DNA from: Pseudomonas weihenstephanensis
GTDB lineage: Bacteria > Pseudomonadota > Gammaproteobacteria > Pseudomonadales > Pseudomonadaceae
Assembly (NCBI RefSeq): GCF_001043055.1
Contig: NZ_JYLF01000003.1
Location: 124,001 to 188,000 of the forward strand
Direction: 5' to 3'
DNA: 64,000 nt
Numbering within the stretch: the first letter of the stretch is position 1; every line of letters starts with the position of its first letter. The notes below the pieces were generated by a model. That model had not been told where the DNA came from, made no database searches, and saw only the letters and a list, made by a program, of their open reading frames with translations. Position numbers and translations under genes: made by a program. This document shows positions 46,295 through 57,110 of the stretch, piece by piece.

Positions 46295-47215
46295 TTACGT
46301 TAAGCGCTGTACCTCAGGCAGGTGCATGGCCTGGACTTCCTGTTGCAAAAAGTCACTCAGGCGGCGCAAGCGCTCACCGCCGGGGCGGGTTTTTGGCCAC
46401 ACCAAGTAGTAATTTTCGCCACTGGCCACCGCCGTGCGGAACGGCAAACTCAGACGGCCCTGCGCCACGTCTTCGGCCACCATCAGCAAGTCGCCCATCG
46501 AAATGCCGTACCCGCGTGCGGCCGCGATCATGCCCAGTTCCAGGGTGTCGAACACCTGTCCGCCTTTGAGCGATACCTGCCCGGTCAAGCCCTGGCAGTC
46601 GAGCCAGCGGCGCCAGTCACGCCGGTCGGGGGTCGGGTGCAGCAACTCGGTGGTGGCCAGACGTTGAATATTCCAGGGCTGATCTGTGAGCAAATGGGGC
46701 GCGCCCACCGGAATCAACATTTCAGGAAACAGCAACGTTGCTTCCCAGTCAGGCGGGAAATGCCCGTTGCTCAGCAGCACGGCGCAGTCGAACGGTTCCT
46801 GATTGAAGTCGACGTGGTCGATGTCCATCCACGCGCTGGTCAGTTGCACTTCATTGCCCGCCTGCAAGTGCCGAAAGCGGCTCAGCCGCGCCAGTAACCA
46901 GCGCATGGTCAGGGTCGAAGGCGCCTTCATGCGCAAGATGTCATCTTCGGCGCGCAACGTGGTGCAGGCGCGTTCCAGCGCGATAAACCCTTCACGCACC
47001 CCCGGCACCAGCAAACGGGCGGCTTCGGTCAGTTGCAAGTGGCGGCCATTGCGCTGAAACAACCGACAGGCAAAGTGCGCTTCGAGGGTTTTGATATGGC
47101 GGCTTACCGCACTTTGTGTGATCGACAATTCGTCTGCCGCACGGGTAAACGAACTGTGGCGGGCTGCCGCTTCGAAGGCGCGCAAGGCATACAGAGGAGG
47201 AAGGCTACGCGACAT
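46295..47215 (-). CDS. LysR family transcriptional regulator (GcvA-like)
   Basis: 306 residues. The N-terminal HTH has the usual LysR pattern (LRAFEAAARHSSFTRAADEL, ITQSAVSRHIKTLE). The effector domain (about 90-300) includes the GcvA/AmpR-type stretch GYGISMGDLLMV. It is divergent from the MATE exporter gene with 152 bases between them, so that gene or a distant operon may be the target. I recall a LysR gene before a MATE gene at PA5293-PA5294. It probably is not part of the srf operon. Confidence 0.88.
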   Translation of the reverse strand: MSRSLPPLYALRAFEAAARHSSFTRAADELSITQSAVSRHIKTLEAHFACRLFQRNGRHLQLTEAARLLVPGVREGFIALERACTTLRAEDDILRMKAPSTLTMRWLLARLSRFRHLQAGNEVQLTSAWMDIDHVDFNQEPFDCAVLLSNGHFPPDWEATLLFPEMLIPVGAPHLLTDQPWNIQRLATTELLHPTPDRRDWRRWLDCQGLTGQVSLKGGQVFDTLELGMIAAARGYGISMGDLLMVAEDVAQGRLSLPFRTAVASGENYYLVWPKTRPGGERLRRLSDFLQQEVQAMHLPEVQRLT

Positions 47216-47367
47216 GAGGAATATTCCTTGAATACACCGGATCAGGACTTATATGACGGCATCAGGTATGAGTTTTTATCATGTTATGGATCGTTTTTAT
47301 CCCTTTGCTTAAAACACGCAAGGCGCCGAGAATCCAGCCTTTGAACGTATCTTAAGAAATCGAACCG

Positions 47368-48753
47368 ATGACCAAACAGCATTCTGCCGCTATTGAACTC
47401 AAGGCCATCATGCGGTTGGCCGGGCCGCTGATCGCCTCGCAGTTGGCGCACATGTTGATGGTGCTCACCGACACGCTGATGATGGCGCGCCTGAGCCCCG
47501 AGGCTTTGGCAGGCGGCAGTCTGGGGGCGGCCAGCTACTCGTTTGTGTCGATCTTCTGCCTGGGGGTGATTGCGGCGGTGGGCACGCTGGTGTCGATCCG
47601 CCAGGGCGCGGGAGATATCGAGGGCGCTACCCGTCTGACCCAGGCCGGTGTGTGGCTGGCGTGGGGGCTGGCGCTGGGCGCGGCGCTGATCCTGTGGAAC
47701 ATCAAGCCGGTGTTGCTGTTATTCGGGCAAACCCCGAGCAACGTCGAGATGGCCGGGCAGTTTCTGTTGCTGCTGCCCTTCGCCCTGCCCGGCTACATGA
47801 CATTCATGGCCTTGCGCGGCTTCACCAGCGCGATGGGTCGGCCGATGCCGGTCATGGTCATCAGCGTAATCGGCACGGTGGCGAACTTTTTACTCAACTA
47901 CGCGCTGATCACCGGGATGTTCGGCTTGCCCAAGTTGGGTTTGATGGGCATCGGGCTGGTCACGGCCATTGTGGCGACTTGCATGGCGCTGGGCCTTGCC
48001 TGGCATATTCACCGGCATCCGGCCTACGACGCGTATCCCCTTCGCAAGGGGTTGTCGCGTATTAACCTGACCTACCTGCGCGAGCTGTGGCGCCTGGGTT
48101 TACCGATTGGCGGCACCTACGCCGTCGAAGTCGGCCTGTTTGCCTTCGCAGCGTTGTGCATGGGCACGATGGGCAGCACGCAACTGGCAGCGCATCAAAT
48201 CGCGTTGCAGATCGTGTCAGCGGCGTTCATGGTCCCGGCGGGCATGTCGTATGCCATCACCATGCGCATTGGCCAGCATTATGGGGGTGGCGACTTGCTA
48301 CGGGCGCGACTCGCAGGCCGGGTGGGCATCGGTTTTGGCGCGGCGACCATGTTGTGCTTTTCGTTTGTGTTTCTGGTGTGGCCTAAAGAGTTGGTCGGTT
48401 TGTTGCTCGATTACGACAATCTGGCGTTCCGCCCGGTGTTTGAACTAGCCATGAGCCTGTTGGCGGTGGCCGCGTGGTTCGAACTGTTCGACGGTGCGCA
48501 AACCATTGCTATGGGCGCCATTCGCGGTCTTAAAGACGCCAAGACCACTTTTTTGGTCGGCCTGTTTTGCTATTGGGCGATTGGCGCACCGCTGGCCTGG
48601 GTGTTGGCGTTCACCTTCAATTGGGGGCCTGCGGGCGTGTGGTGGGGGTTGGCGGTGGGCCTGGCGTGCGCCGCCATCAGTCTGACGCTGGCATTTGAAT
48701 GGAAGATGCGGCGCATGCTCAAGCGTGCGAGCAATGCTGCCATCACCGTGTAG
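47368..48753 (+). CDS. MATE family multidrug/Na+ efflux transporter (NorM-like)
   Basis: 461 residues with twelve transmembrane helices in two homologous halves, as in NorM. Conserved features include the first helix with LAGPLIASQLAHMLMVLTDT and the segment GFTSAMGRPMPVM. It should expel cationic drugs or dyes in exchange for Na+ or H+. The substrate is not readable from sequence. It converges on the GGDEF-EAL gene with 29 bases between them. Confidence 0.9.
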   Translation: MTKQHSAAIELKAIMRLAGPLIASQLAHMLMVLTDTLMMARLSPEALAGGSLGAASYSFVSIFCLGVIAAVGTLVSIRQGAGDIEGATRLTQAGVWLAWGLALGAALILWNIKPVLLLFGQTPSNVEMAGQFLLLLPFALPGYMTFMALRGFTSAMGRPMPVMVISVIGTVANFLLNYALITGMFGLPKLGLMGIGLVTAIVATCMALGLAWHIHRHPAYDAYPLRKGLSRINLTYLRELWRLGLPIGGTYAVEVGLFAFAALCMGTMGSTQLAAHQIALQIVSAAFMVPAGMSYAITMRIGQHYGGGDLLRARLAGRVGIGFGAATMLCFSFVFLVWPKELVGLLLDYDNLAFRPVFELAMSLLAVAAWFELFDGAQTIAMGAIRGLKDAKTTFLVGLFCYWAIGAPLAWVLAFTFNWGPAGVWWGLAVGLACAAISLTLAFEWKMRRMLKRASNAAITV

Positions 48754-48782
48754 TCACTGCCGAGTAATGCGGCTATGCGGTT

Positions 48783-50462
48783 TTACGGGTGCGATGCGTG
48801 GCCGGCAACAGCGTATCGGCCGCTGTCTTGGGTCAGGAACGTGACCAATTCGGCCAGTGGTAACGGCTTGCTGATCAAATAGCCTTGCACCTGATCGCAG
48901 CCAAAACTGCGCAGCAGTGCCAATTGCTCAGGCGTTTCGACGCCCTCAGCGACCACTTCCAGCTTGAGGTTGTGCGCCAGGTTGATCATGGCAGGCACCA
49001 ACTGGCGGTTTTCTTCGCGGCTTTCAATACCGCCAACGAAGCTTTTATCAATCTTGAGCAGGGTGATCGGCAGGCTGTTGAGGTGCACAAAGGACGAAAA
49101 TCCGGTGCCGAAGTCGTCCAGCGAGAAGCGCACGCCCAAGCGTCCCAGTGCATCCATCGTTTGCTTGACCAGGTCGCTGCGCCGCATCACGGCGGTCTCG
49201 GTCAGCTCAAATTCCAGCCATTGCGCTTCAACCCCGCGCTCGGTGATCAAGCGGCTGAGGGTGGAGAGCAACTGGCTGTCCTGAAACTGGCGAAACGACA
49301 GGTTGACCGCCATGTGCAACGGCGCCAGCCCGCGTTCGCGCAGGGCCTGCATGTCACGCAATGCGCGCGAAATCACCCAGTAACCCAAGGGTACGATCAG
49401 CCCGCTTTGCTCGGCCAGCGGCACAAATTCGCTGGGGGCCAACAAGCCGCGCTCGCTGTGACGCCAGCGCACCAGCGCTTCGAGGCCGACAATTTGCCCG
49501 CTGGCCAAGTCCAGGCGCGGCTGGTAGTGCAGTTCCAGTTCGTCACGGCGCAACGCCCGGCGCAGCTCGCTTTCGAGATCGGCCAGGCTGCGTGCGTTGC
49601 GATTGATGCGCTCATTGAACAGGTGATACGTGCAGCCCTGGGTGCTTTTGGCTTGCTGCATGGCGATGTGTGCGTGCCACATCAGCGGGTCAGCCCCGGC
49701 ATTGGCCCGAGCGTGGGCGATGCCCAGACTGCAACCAATCAGCAGGCTTTCGCCGTCGACCCAATACGGTTCGGCCAGCGCTTCGGTGATGCGCTCAGCG
49801 ATCAGTTCAGCGCGTTCGGGGGCGCGGCGAGTGTCGATCAACAGCGCAAACTCGTCGCTGCCCAGTCGTGCCAATTGATCGCCCGCCTCTAGCTGGCTTT
49901 TGAGTCGCGCCACCACTTGCAGGATCAGGCGGTCGCCCGCTTGATGCCCAAGGGCGTCGTTGGCATGACGAAAGTTGTCCAGATCAAGGTGCCCGAGGGC
50001 GATGCCGCGCCCTTCGCTTTCGGCCAGCCGCACCGCCAGCAAGGTCTGAAAACCCTGGCGATTGGCGATACCGGTCAGCGGGTCTTCTTCGGCCAGGCGC
50101 TGCAAGGTGTGTTCGAGCACGCCACGCTCGCGCACATGGCGCAAGCTGCGGCGCAGCGAATCAGCGTTCAGTTGGGGGGCCACTAACCAGTCGCTGACCC
50201 CTTGGGGCGTTGCCTCGGGTTCGGTGTCCAGCAACAAAATCGTCGACAACCGGCAGCGACCCGGTGCGGGCTGTAGCGTGGGGGTGGTCAGCAACAACGC
50301 GTGGCGGTCGTTTTCGAACAGATAGCTGACAGCTTCCCAATTGGGCGCGCACACCAGCACGGCTGCGCCTTTCATTGGCGCCAGACACTCGCGCAATAAC
50401 GCTGCCCAAGAAGGCTCTTGGGCCAGTAGCAGCAAACGCAAGGGTTCGACAGGCGTAGACAA
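48783..50462 (-). CDS. GGDEF-EAL protein, probable cyclic-di-GMP phosphodiesterase
   Basis: 559 residues: a degenerate receiver-like N-terminal domain (about 1-115), a GGDEF domain (about 120-285) and an EAL domain (about 295-545). The GGDEF motif reads GSDEF (in [11 protein letters not shown]), so cyclase activity is doubtful. The EAL catalytic set looks complete: [30 protein letters not shown] and [11 protein letters not shown]. By position next to rep it corresponds to PA5295, described as the phosphodiesterase ProE (from memory). It is divergent from rep. Confidence 0.88.
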   Translation of the reverse strand: MSTPVEPLRLLLLAQEPSWAALLRECLAPMKGAAVLVCAPNWEAVSYLFENDRHALLLTTPTLQPAPGRCRLSTILLLDTEPEATPQGVSDWLVAPQLNADSLRRSLRHVRERGVLEHTLQRLAEEDPLTGIANRQGFQTLLAVRLAESEGRGIALGHLDLDNFRHANDALGHQAGDRLILQVVARLKSQLEAGDQLARLGSDEFALLIDTRRAPERAELIAERITEALAEPYWVDGESLLIGCSLGIAHARANAGADPLMWHAHIAMQQAKSTQGCTYHLFNERINRNARSLADLESELRRALRRDELELHYQPRLDLASGQIVGLEALVRWRHSERGLLAPSEFVPLAEQSGLIVPLGYWVISRALRDMQALRERGLAPLHMAVNLSFRQFQDSQLLSTLSRLITERGVEAQWLEFELTETAVMRRSDLVKQTMDALGRLGVRFSLDDFGTGFSSFVHLNSLPITLLKIDKSFVGGIESREENRQLVPAMINLAHNLKLEVVAEGVETPEQLALLRSFGCDQVQGYLISKPLPLAELVTFLTQDSGRYAVAGHASHP

Positions 50463-50725
50463 GCTGGCTCCCTAGACTCTGCAATAATTTCAGGCGGTGG
50501 GCATTATGACGCGCCGCCGACCAATGGCAAATGACACTGGTTATCAAATACATATTTGCAGTCATAACAGAACGGTAGCCGCCAATTTGGCCGGCATCCT
50601 GCGCGAAGGTAACAAAAGCAGAAAATTTAGACAGAGTGTTACGTCACACTGTCGCAGAGTGGCAGCAATATTTGCTCAGCCTGTTAAAATGCCCGCCCTT
50701 TTCAGATACGACCCCCTGACCCGTC

Positions 50726-52735
50726 ATGTCCCGACTCAATCCCCGGCAGCAAGAAGCCGTGAGCTACGTCGGCGGCCCTCTTTTGGTGCTCGCCGGCGCA
50801 GGCTCCGGCAAAACCAGCGTGATTACCCGCAAAATCGCGCACCTGATCCAGAACTGTGGCGTGCGCGCTCAGTACATTGTCGCCATGACCTTTACCAACA
50901 AGGCCGCGCGCGAGATGAAGGAGCGGGTGGGCACGTTGCTCAAAAAGGGCGAAGGCCGGGGCCTGACTGTGAGTACCTTTCACAACCTGGGACTCAATAT
51001 CATCCGCAAGGAACACGCGCGGCTGGGCTACAAACCGGGGTTTTCGATCTTTGACGAAGCGGACGTCAAAGCGCTGATGACTGACATCATGCAAAAGGAA
51101 TACTCGGGCGACGACGGGGTCGACGAAATCAAGAACATGATCGGCTCGTGGAAAAACGACCTGATCCTGCCGCCTCAGGCGCTGGAAAACGCCCGCAACC
51201 CCAAAGAGCAAACGGCCGCGATCGTTTATACCCACTACCAGCGCACTCTCAAAGCCTACAACGCCGTGGACTTTGACGACTTGATCCTGCTGCCGGTGAA
51301 GCTGTTCGAAGAACACGCCGACATCCTCGAAAAGTGGCAGAACAAGGTGCGCTACCTGTTGGTGGATGAGTATCAGGACACCAACGCCAGCCAGTATTTG
51401 CTGGTCAAGTACCTGATCGGCACACGCAATCAGTTCACCGTGGTGGGCGATGACGATCAGTCGATCTACGCCTGGCGCGGCGCCCGCCCGGAAAACCTGA
51501 TGCTGCTCAAGGACGATTACCCGTCCTTGAAAGTGGTGATGCTGGAGCAAAACTACCGCTCCACCAGCCGTATTTTGCGTTGCGCCAACGTGCTGATTTC
51601 TAACAACCCGCATGCCTTTGAAAAACAGCTGTGGAGCGAAATGGGCCACGGTGATGAGGTGCGGGTCATTCGTTGCCGCAACGAAGACGCCGAGGCCGAG
51701 CGGGTGGCGGTCGAGATCCTCACCTTGCACCTGCGCACTGACCGGCCGTACAGCGACTTTGCGATCCTGTACCGCGGTAACTATCAGGCCAAACTGATTG
51801 AGCTGAAGTTGCAGCACCATCAGATTCCTTATCGTCTGTCAGGCGGCAACAGCTTCTTCGGACGTCAGGAAGTGAAAGACCTGATGGCCTACTTCCGTTT
51901 GATTGTGAACCCGGATGACGACAACGCGTTTTTGCGCGTGATCAACGTCCCACGCCGGGAGATCGGTTCTACGACACTGGAAAAGCTCGGTAACTACGCG
52001 ACCGAACGCAAAATTTCGATGTACGCAGCCACCGACGAAATCGGCCTGGGCGAGCACCTCGATGCGCGCTACACCGACCGCCTGGCGCGGTTCAAACGGT
52101 TTATGGACCGTGTGCGCCAGCAATGCTCGGGCGAAGACCCGATCTCGGCGTTGCGCAGCATGATCATGGACATCGACTACGAAAACTGGCTGCGCACCAA
52201 CAGTTCCAGTGAGAAGGCGGCGGACTACCGCATGTCCAACGTCTGGTTCTTGGTCGAGGCGTTGAAAAACACCCTCGAAAAAGACGAAGACGGCGCCATG
52301 ACCGTCGAGGAAGCCATCGGCAAGCTGGTGTTGCGCGACATGCTCGAACGCCAGCAGGAAGAGGAAGACGGCGCCGAAGGCGTGCAGATGATGACGTTGC
52401 ACGCGTCCAAAGGGCTGGAATTCCCTTACGTGTTCATCATGGGCATGGAAGAAGAAATCCTGCCGCACCGTTCCAGCATTGAAGCCGACACCATCGAAGA
52501 AGAACGGCGTCTTGCCTACGTGGGTATTACCCGCGCCCGTCAGACACTGGCGTTTACCTTTGCAGCGAAGCGTAAGCAGTACGGCGAAATCATCGACTGT
52601 GCGCCGAGTCGCTTCCTGGATGAGTTGCCGCCGGACGATCTGGCCTGGGAAGGCAACGACGACACCCCTACCGAAGTTAAAGCGGTTCGCGGAAATACAG
52701 CATTGGCCGATATACGCGCCATGCTTAAACGCTAA
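50726..52735 (+). CDS. rep: ATP-dependent DNA helicase Rep
   Basis: 669 residues, an SF1A UvrD/Rep-type helicase. Motif Q/I (LNPRQQEAVSYVGGPLLVLA, GAGSGKTSVI) lies at the N-terminus, motif II is LLVDEYQDTN, motif III VVGDDDQSIYAWRGA, and motifs V-VI are MTLHASKGLEFPYVF and LAYVGITRARQ. Rep moves 3' to 5' and clears proteins ahead of the replication fork. The start MSRLNPRQQEAV is standard. Confidence 0.96.
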   Translation: MSRLNPRQQEAVSYVGGPLLVLAGAGSGKTSVITRKIAHLIQNCGVRAQYIVAMTFTNKAAREMKERVGTLLKKGEGRGLTVSTFHNLGLNIIRKEHARLGYKPGFSIFDEADVKALMTDIMQKEYSGDDGVDEIKNMIGSWKNDLILPPQALENARNPKEQTAAIVYTHYQRTLKAYNAVDFDDLILLPVKLFEEHADILEKWQNKVRYLLVDEYQDTNASQYLLVKYLIGTRNQFTVVGDDDQSIYAWRGARPENLMLLKDDYPSLKVVMLEQNYRSTSRILRCANVLISNNPHAFEKQLWSEMGHGDEVRVIRCRNEDAEAERVAVEILTLHLRTDRPYSDFAILYRGNYQAKLIELKLQHHQIPYRLSGGNSFFGRQEVKDLMAYFRLIVNPDDDNAFLRVINVPRREIGSTTLEKLGNYATERKISMYAATDEIGLGEHLDARYTDRLARFKRFMDRVRQQCSGEDPISALRSMIMDIDYENWLRTNSSSEKAADYRMSNVWFLVEALKNTLEKDEDGAMTVEEAIGKLVLRDMLERQQEEEDGAEGVQMMTLHASKGLEFPYVFIMGMEEEILPHRSSIEADTIEEERRLAYVGITRARQTLAFTFAAKRKQYGEIIDCAPSRFLDELPPDDLAWEGNDDTPTEVKAVRGNTALADIRAMLKR

Positions 52736-52771
52736 AATCGACTATTTTTTCATTCTACCTTCAGCGCATAA

Positions 52772-53365
<594 letters not shown>

Positions 53366-53382
53366 GTCCGCTTGCCCCTGCT

Positions 53383-53415
53383 TTCGTAGCAGCCGCCTTC
53401 GCCAGCTGCTACGAA
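53383..53415. repeat. REP-like palindrome between xpt and the acetyl-CoA hydrolase gene
   Basis: Perfect 11-base arms TTCGTAGCAGC and GCTGCTACGAA (53383-53393 with 53405-53415) with an 11-base loop, between two convergent genes. GTAGCAGC is a common core in Pseudomonas REPs. It may act as a terminator. Confidence 0.6.
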
Positions 53416-53427
53416 GAGCGGTGTCTG

Positions 53428-55350
53428 CTATTTGGCCGTGGCCTGTAACCCCGCCAGCAGCAAGCGCTGATACAGCTCTTCGCGCAGGCCACTGGGGTGT
53501 GCCAGTTGCATGCGTTCCAGGTGTTGCGCGAAGGCTTGCGGCGACGGTGCGTCGAGGGTGGCTTTGCCCAGTTCGTAGATTTGCGTGAGTTTGAATTTGC
53601 TCTTGAGCCAGTTCAAGGCTCGCAGCAGGTCTTGTTCCTGTGCGCTGAAATCACTCCCCAGCGGGTATTCGGGAAATAAGTGCGGGTGGCGCGCCGCTAT
53701 CGCCTGCAAGCGTTCTGGGCTGTTGTCGGCAAAGCGCGGATCAAGGCAGAAGTCCTTGGGCAATTTGCCGATCTGCTGTGCCTGCTCGATCAGTTCGGTC
53801 TGGAAACGCGAGTCGGTGATGTTGAGCAAGGCTTCGATGACCTTGCGGTCGGTCTTGCCACGTAGATCGGCAATCCCGTATTCGGTGATCACGATGTCGC
53901 GCAAGTGCCGCGGGATGGTGCAGTGGCCGTACTCCCAGACGATGTTGGAACTCACCTCCCCGCCCGACTCGCGCCAACTGCGCAGAATAATGACCGAGCG
54001 TGCGTCATGCAGCGCGTGGCCCTGGGCGACGAAGTTGTATTGCCCGCCCACGCCGCTGAGCACGCGGCCGTCCTGTAACTGGTCGGCTACACCGGCGCCG
54101 AGCAGGGTCATGGTGAATGCGCTGTTCACAAACCGTGCATCACGCCGTTGCAGGCGCTTGAGTGCTTCCTGGCCGTACAGCTCGTTGATAAAACTGATAG
54201 CCGTCATGTTGAATTCACAGCGTCTGCTGTGGGGCAGTTCTCTTAAGCGCTGGTAAAAACTGGCGGGGCCGAGGATGAAACCGCCATGCACGCAGACGCC
54301 ATCGGTGTGCAGGCTTTCGTCCAGCGTGCCGGCATTGGCCTGCGCCTGACGCTCCTCATCGGCATACACCTTACGCCGCACAATGCCTGCGTCCGCGAGC
54401 ACCATCAGCCCGTGCACGAACATTTCACTGCATCCGTACAGGCCCTGAGCGAAAGGATTGAGCCCGCCTTCGCGCTCGATGAGCGTGCCCCAGGGCGTGA
54501 CGTCCACCTCATCGAGCAACGCGCGATAACCCGCGTTATCGGCCTGACGCGCCAACAAAGCCGCCACCAGAGCATCGCCCATTGCGCCAATGCCGATCTG
54601 TAAGGTGCCGCCGTCGCGTACCAGGGTACTGGCGTGCAACCCGATGAAGTGGTCTTGCGTGCTCACCGGCATGTTGGGCGTCGAAAACAGTGTGGTGCGT
54701 TCATCTTCGTCGATCAGCAGGTCAAAATCCTCGGCCTGTAACTCTGAGTCGCCGGGCATGAAGGGCAAGTCTGCGTGCACATGGCCGAGCAGCAAAATGG
54801 TTTCACCTGCGGCGCGGCGTTTGGCGATCATCGGCAGTAAATCGAGGGTGATGTCGGGGTTGCAGCTCAGGCTCAGGCGCCTGGCATCCTGCGGGTCGCG
54901 GGCGATGAGTTGCGCCACCAGGTTCAGGCCGCTGGCGTTGATGTCGCGGGCGGCATGGCTGTAGTTGCTGCTGACGTAATCTTGCTGGGCGGGCGGGCTG
55001 TTGAGCAGGCTGCCCGGTTGCATGAAGAACTGTTCGACATGGATGTTGTGGGGCAAGGTGTTGCGGTGCAAGTCGCCAAGGAAATCCAGTTCGATGTAAT
55101 CGCCGAAAACCCGTTCAATGAAGGGCTCCAGAAATTGGCGCTGCAACCCTTCACCCAACGCCGGCCGACCCAGGCTGAGTGCGGTGTAGATCGTCAAATG
55201 CCGCTCGGGCAGTTGCCTGATGCGCTGATACAGCGCGTTGACGAAACGGTTGGCCTTGCCCAGGCCCAGCGGCAAACCCAGGTGGATATGCGGGGGCAGC
55301 CGCGCCAGCACGTCATCCACTGCGCATTCGATTGAACAGGACTGCACCAT
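53428..55350 (-). CDS. Acetyl-CoA hydrolase/transferase family protein
   Basis: 640 residues, related to acetyl-CoA hydrolase and 4-hydroxybutyrate/succinyl-CoA transferases. The N-terminal part has HIHLGLPLGLGKANRF and the C-terminal domain GVGGQYNFVAQGHALHDARS, where the GxGG loop that helps bind CoA is visible; ITEYGIADLRGKTDRKVIEA is another family hallmark. It is longer than the approximately 500-residue typical members because of an insertion in the middle (RAADE region, about 195-350). It is monocistronic on the minus strand. The exact CoA ester is unknown. Confidence 0.88.
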   Translation of the reverse strand: MVQSCSIECAVDDVLARLPPHIHLGLPLGLGKANRFVNALYQRIRQLPERHLTIYTALSLGRPALGEGLQRQFLEPFIERVFGDYIELDFLGDLHRNTLPHNIHVEQFFMQPGSLLNSPPAQQDYVSSNYSHAARDINASGLNLVAQLIARDPQDARRLSLSCNPDITLDLLPMIAKRRAAGETILLLGHVHADLPFMPGDSELQAEDFDLLIDEDERTTLFSTPNMPVSTQDHFIGLHASTLVRDGGTLQIGIGAMGDALVAALLARQADNAGYRALLDEVDVTPWGTLIEREGGLNPFAQGLYGCSEMFVHGLMVLADAGIVRRKVYADEERQAQANAGTLDESLHTDGVCVHGGFILGPASFYQRLRELPHSRRCEFNMTAISFINELYGQEALKRLQRRDARFVNSAFTMTLLGAGVADQLQDGRVLSGVGGQYNFVAQGHALHDARSVIILRSWRESGGEVSSNIVWEYGHCTIPRHLRDIVITEYGIADLRGKTDRKVIEALLNITDSRFQTELIEQAQQIGKLPKDFCLDPRFADNSPERLQAIAARHPHLFPEYPLGSDFSAQEQDLLRALNWLKSKFKLTQIYELGKATLDAPSPQAFAQHLERMQLAHPSGLREELYQRLLLAGLQATAK

Positions 55351-55455
55351 CTGATCCTCCTAAACCATCCATGTGTAGAGATGTGACTGAGCGTGACGGG
55401 TGTTGGTTGCACTGTAACCCTGCCTTCACTGATCAGAACAGGAACAGCGCGTTTA

Positions 55456-56310
55456 TCAGGCGCTGGGGTCGTCTTCACGTTTGGGCATGCGGGTGTTGAT
55501 TGATAAATAGAAGGGTGCCCTGTGCGGGTGCTCAGGGAACCAGACAATCGCATCCTGATAGTCCGGTGGATGCACTGGGTTGACCAGAATCTTGTTGGCC
55601 TGTTCGGTTGGCGGGAATACCCAGGCCGTCGGGTTCAGCGTGACGCCTTCGAGCGCCGGGATACTCATGACTGACGCGGGGTCTGCGGCCGGCGTCCAGA
55701 TGACTTCGATGCCGCAGCCCATGTCTGCTACCCGTTGATCGCCGCGTGCTTGCGCGGCAATCACCGGTACGCGCTGCCATTGGGATTGGGTGCCCGTATA
55801 AAAACCGTAGGCGCTCACCGAACCGTCTGACAGGCGTTTGACGTTCAAGCGCACGCGGGTGTTGCCATCGGTGAGGTGGGCGTATTGCTCGGCGCGATAA
55901 AAGGCGCTGTCGCCTGAATTGGTGCTGGGCATCAACACGGTAACGATGACGTTGGTTTGTGGCAGTGCCGTGGCCGATAGCGTTCCCTGCAGGCGTGCGC
56001 CAAAGATCCTGGCGCTGGTTGAGCCGCCAATCCATTGCAAGGGTGTGTCTGTATGGCTGGCCTTGACGGTGGTGCCCAGTACGGCATAGGCGCCGTACTG
56101 GGTCAGCGCTTCGACGGGTACAAAGTCGTTGTAGTTGTTGAAGTCCATCAGCCCGTCAGGCAATGCACATGACTTGGCGAACACGCAGCCCCGGGTCAGC
56201 CTGACGGGTGCTTTGGCCACGGCTGTATGCGTTTGTGCGGCCTTGTGTTGTTGGCGGCACGCGGCACATGGGCAACGCGGGTGAAGGGTAGCGACGCAGG
56301 TTTCGTACAC
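55456..56310 (-). CDS. S-type pyocin-domain protein without a nuclease domain
   Basis: 284 residues (GTG start at 56310). After a Cys-rich head (CPCAACRQQH), the sequence GCVFAKSCALPDGLMDF and FVPVEALTQYGAYAVLG is the start of the pyocin-S module as seen in Pseudomonas bacteriocin-like or T6SS-linked nucleases. It continues through VADMGCGIEVIWTPA, NPTAWVFPPTEQANKILVNP and YQDAIVWFPEHPHRAPFYL, the characteristic C-terminal end of that module. In the homologues I remember an HNH or other nuclease follows. Here the protein stops 19 residues later, and no immunity gene is adjacent. Confidence 0.8.
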   Translation of the reverse strand: MYETCVATLHPRCPCAACRQQHKAAQTHTAVAKAPVRLTRGCVFAKSCALPDGLMDFNNYNDFVPVEALTQYGAYAVLGTTVKASHTDTPLQWIGGSTSARIFGARLQGTLSATALPQTNVIVTVLMPSTNSGDSAFYRAEQYAHLTDGNTRVRLNVKRLSDGSVSAYGFYTGTQSQWQRVPVIAAQARGDQRVADMGCGIEVIWTPAADPASVMSIPALEGVTLNPTAWVFPPTEQANKILVNPVHPPDYQDAIVWFPEHPHRAPFYLSINTRMPKREDDPSA

Positions 56311-56474
56311 AAGCGTGATTCACTGGCTGGAGGTTGTCGTGATGCTAGCCAAGCGCCGGTACGGGGCATGTAGGAGGATTCTGAGATGCTTAAGTGGGTT
56401 TGTAACCGGGCATTTCAATTGTTCGGAGGGGGGCGGGAATAAAGGCGCACAGTGGCGACCTGGAAAACAGGCAC

Positions 56475-56502
56475 AAAAAAGCCGCCCATCAGCGGCTTTT
56501 TT
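56475..56502 (-). terminator. Rho-independent terminator of the cytochrome c5 gene
   Basis: The stem GCCGC/GCGGC is extended by A6 and T6 (56475-56485 with 56492-56502), with a 6-base loop. It lies just past the stop codon of the minus-strand cytochrome gene. Confidence 0.88.
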
Positions 56503-56515
56503 GCAGGAGATCGGT

Positions 56516-56941
56516 TTATTTCAAACCAGACATCTTCTCGATGGCGCCTTTCAGGTCTTCATCGGAGCACGTCATGCACGTGCCTTTTGGCGGCATGGCG
56601 TTGATACCGGTGATGGCCTTGGCCAGGATGCCGTCGAGGCCGCCCTGGTGATCAGCACGTTCTTTCCAGGCAGCGGTGTCACCGATTTTCGGTGCGCCCA
56701 GCAGCCCGGTACTGTGGCAAGCGCTGCAATGCTTGGCGATGATGTCATCAGCCGACATACCACCGCCGCCGCCCACAGAGGCCGTCACTTCCATCCCTTT
56801 ACATTCTTGCCCTTGAATGCAGACCTTACCGACCGGTTCAAGGCGTTTTGCAATGTCATCGTTCGTTGTTGCCTGAGCGTTGACTGCCCATAGGGCCACT
56901 ACTGTTGCTGGTACGGCCAGCATTTTCATAATTAGGTTCAC
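56516..56941 (-). CDS. cycB: Cytochrome c5 family c-type cytochrome
   Basis: 141 residues with a signal peptide (MKMLAVPATVVALWAVNAQA) and one haem c site CSACHST (about 80). The methionine ligand is in INAMPPKGTC, and a second CxxC (CMTC) near the end forms the disulfide seen in cytochrome c5. It carries electrons in the periplasm. The first ATG (56941) or the one at residue 5 (MKML) could be the start. By position it matches PA5300. Confidence 0.92.
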   Translation of the reverse strand: MNLIMKMLAVPATVVALWAVNAQATTNDDIAKRLEPVGKVCIQGQECKGMEVTASVGGGGGMSADDIIAKHCSACHSTGLLGAPKIGDTAAWKERADHQGGLDGILAKAITGINAMPPKGTCMTCSDEDLKGAIEKMSGLK

Positions 56942-57110
56942 GCGTTCACCCTCAATGGTGGCTAGTCACGCCCACAACCACGGTTTCGCGGGCGGCGAAA
57001 GTATAACGGTTAGCCCGCCACTCTGAAACAACCCTAAAGTAGAAGGGGTCTTATAAGTGGCGAAATGCAACGCGGGCGGCCTCTGCAAGGCGTGCAGGGC
57101 GCCTCGGTTC

